Assembly: GCF_000424305.1 (NCBI RefSeq)
Contig: NZ_AUJQ01000008.1
Location: forward strand, 1 to 64,000
Length of the DNA stretch: 64,000 bases
Direction of reading: 5' to 3'
DNA from: Pseudobutyrivibrio ruminis AD2017
Lineage (GTDB): Bacteria > Bacillota > Clostridia > Lachnospirales > Lachnospiraceae
Shown: positions 63,113-64,000 of the stretch, in pieces
Numbering within the stretch: position 1 is the first letter of the stretch
Layout of the letters: every line of letters begins with the position of its first letter
Notes under the pieces: model-generated
Database searches by the model: none
What the model was told of the DNA's origin: nothing
What the model saw: only the letters and a program-made list of their open reading frames with translations
Position numbers and translations under genes: made by a program

Positions 63113-64000
63113 TTATAGATTTCCCAATCCTCTTTGTCTTATTTCCTCTAATTGCTCTGCGCTAAGCGTCCCTGCCTTGTAAAGCTTTAGATATTCATTT
63201 TCAATTGAGGAATCAAAAATAAGAAGATCATCAGTATTAATGGTGACTCTGACACCATTCTCTACTAACGTCTTGATTGGATGTGATTTATAATCCTTTA
63301 CAAAACCCAGAATTACATTGCTGCTAGGGCAGACATTAACCTGTATCTGATTATCAGCAAGAAATCTCATGGTTTCTTTGGATGTTGATGCATTAATTCC
63401 ATGATGAACTACTGACAGGCCTAAAGTCTCTACAGCCTTTCTAACATCCTCAGCCGAACCCGTTTCTCCAACATGCATCTTCTTAGTTAAATGGTACTTC
63501 TCAGCTTTCCTATATAGCGGCAAAAATGCTTCAAATGGCTGAACATTTTCTCCTGCACATATATCAATTGCCTTGAAGTATCCTGAACTAGCATATTTAT
63601 CCAGTTCATCCGCCTCTTCTTCCACATTTCCAAAGGAGGGATATGTGAGCTCTGCTTCAAAGATACTATCAGGACAGTAGGTTTTATGAAAACCTTCAAT
63701 AAGTTCTTGGAACTCTTGTACTGTTCCTACCTGATCAACTTCAGCGGTACCGAAGTTCATTACAAGACGAGTTATATTATTTCGCCTGGCCTCAGCAAAA
63801 GCACCTTCCCACCTAAGAAGCATATTTTCATAGCCATCACATACAGGTTTTATATTTGACCTGAACCAATTCTGCATACCTTCCAAGCCATCAAGGTGCT
63901 GTGGAGTCTCTGGAATACCAACCAAAAGTCGCTCTGCAAGCCACGCTCTTCTGCACCCCTTGGTCGAGTGATTATGGAGGTCACTTTTAGGTGCCGATAA
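63113..64000 (-). CDS. adenosine deaminase-family protein, 5' end outside the window
   Basis: The frame stays open to the right edge, giving 295 visible residues. Upstream of the apparent TTG at 63925 lies PKSDLHNHSTKGCRRAW, the metal-binding HxH motif of the family, so the true start is beyond 64000. Other ligands are in MHVGETGSAEDV, HHGINAS and VTINTDDLLIFD. It deaminates adenosine or a related aminopurine; specificity unknown. Confidence 0.88.
   Translation of the reverse strand, partial: LSAPKSDLHNHSTKGCRRAWLAERLLVGIPETPQHLDGLEGMQNWFRSNIKPVCDGYENMLLRWEGAFAEARRNNITRLVMNFGTAEVDQVGTVQEFQELIEGFHKTYCPDSIFEAELTYPSFGNVEEEADELDKYASSGYFKAIDICAGENVQPFEAFLPLYRKAEKYHLTKKMHVGETGSAEDVRKAVETLGLSVVHHGINASTSKETMRFLADNQIQVNVCPSSNVILGFVKDYKSHPIKTLVENGVRVTINTDDLLIFDSSIENEYLKLYKAGTLSAEQLEEIRQRGLGNL

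Noticed and set aside
63113-63925. Complete adenosine deaminase gene starting with TTG at 63925
   Set aside because: The metal-binding HxH motif lies upstream in the same frame, so the gene continues past the window.

Overview
The window reads as chromosome of a low-G+C, Gram-positive anaerobe of the Lachnospiraceae, most likely Butyrivibrio or Pseudobutyrivibrio (inference from gene content: GH10 xylanase with CBM9, GH27 and GH13 enzymes, PPi-dependent phosphofructokinase, dnaG-rpoD-trmK order, AddAB recombination nuclease, no outer-membrane genes). Nearly all genes lie on the minus strand. The exceptions are a two-gene sugar unit (13500-16158) and a HAD hydrolase (57794-58540).

Layout. 1-334: 5' end of an IS1182-type transposase cut by the edge, then three hairpins. 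335-1711: a GH13 protein whose catalytic motifs have decayed. 1893-4170: htpG with its promoter, an exact CIRCE sequence and a long leader hairpin. 4185-8681: a giant surface protein with a flavin-attachment domain and GLUG-type repeats. 8849-16158: a LacI-controlled sugar locus made of three ABC transporter genes, the repressor, and a divergent P-loop kinase plus GH13_18 phosphorylase, with matching operators at both promoters. 16219-30467: a histone-H1-like protein, then a long tightly packed run from carD through PAP2 phosphatase, PPi-PFK, amidohydrolase, addB, addA, a small ORF and an acyltransferase to a parvulin-like lipoprotein. 30674-31020: RNase P RNA. 31041-37677: the macromolecular-synthesis operon dgt-dnaG-rpoD-trmK-(TGS/uridine kinase-like). 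37791-38046: twin tRNA-Leu(AAG). 38193-42291: GDSL protein, MBOAT acyltransferase and membrane-anchored carboxylesterase. 42374-42856: a candidate structured RNA with three repeated mini-hairpins, and tRNA-Leu(CAG). 42916-49309: dtd, GH27 alpha-galactosidase, a lone precorrin-2 methyltransferase and a GH10 xylanase. 49433-57663: DUF815 ATPase, oligoendopeptidase, AI-2E-type permease, DUF1275, AlkD, NSS transporter and an unrecognised two-gene unit. 57794-64000: an accessory stretch with HAD hydrolase, AAC(3)-type acetyltransferase, S41 peptidase, gene debris, TauE permease, a FlaR/adenylate-kinase-like protein with a tiny membrane protein, and an edge-truncated adenosine-deaminase-family protein.

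How parts work together. The LacI locus forms one closed circuit: uptake by the ABC system, phosphorolysis by the GH13_18 enzyme, phosphorylation by the kinase, and one operator type shared by the transporter, repressor and enzyme promoters. The xylanase, GH27 and esterase fit plant-fibre breakdown. The strongest candidates for undescribed biology are the LacI/kinase/GH13_18 system, the RNA at 42374-42610, the htpG control region, the flavinylated GLUG protein and the GH13 pseudoenzyme. All functional assignments come from motif and family recognition by eye; no database search was run.
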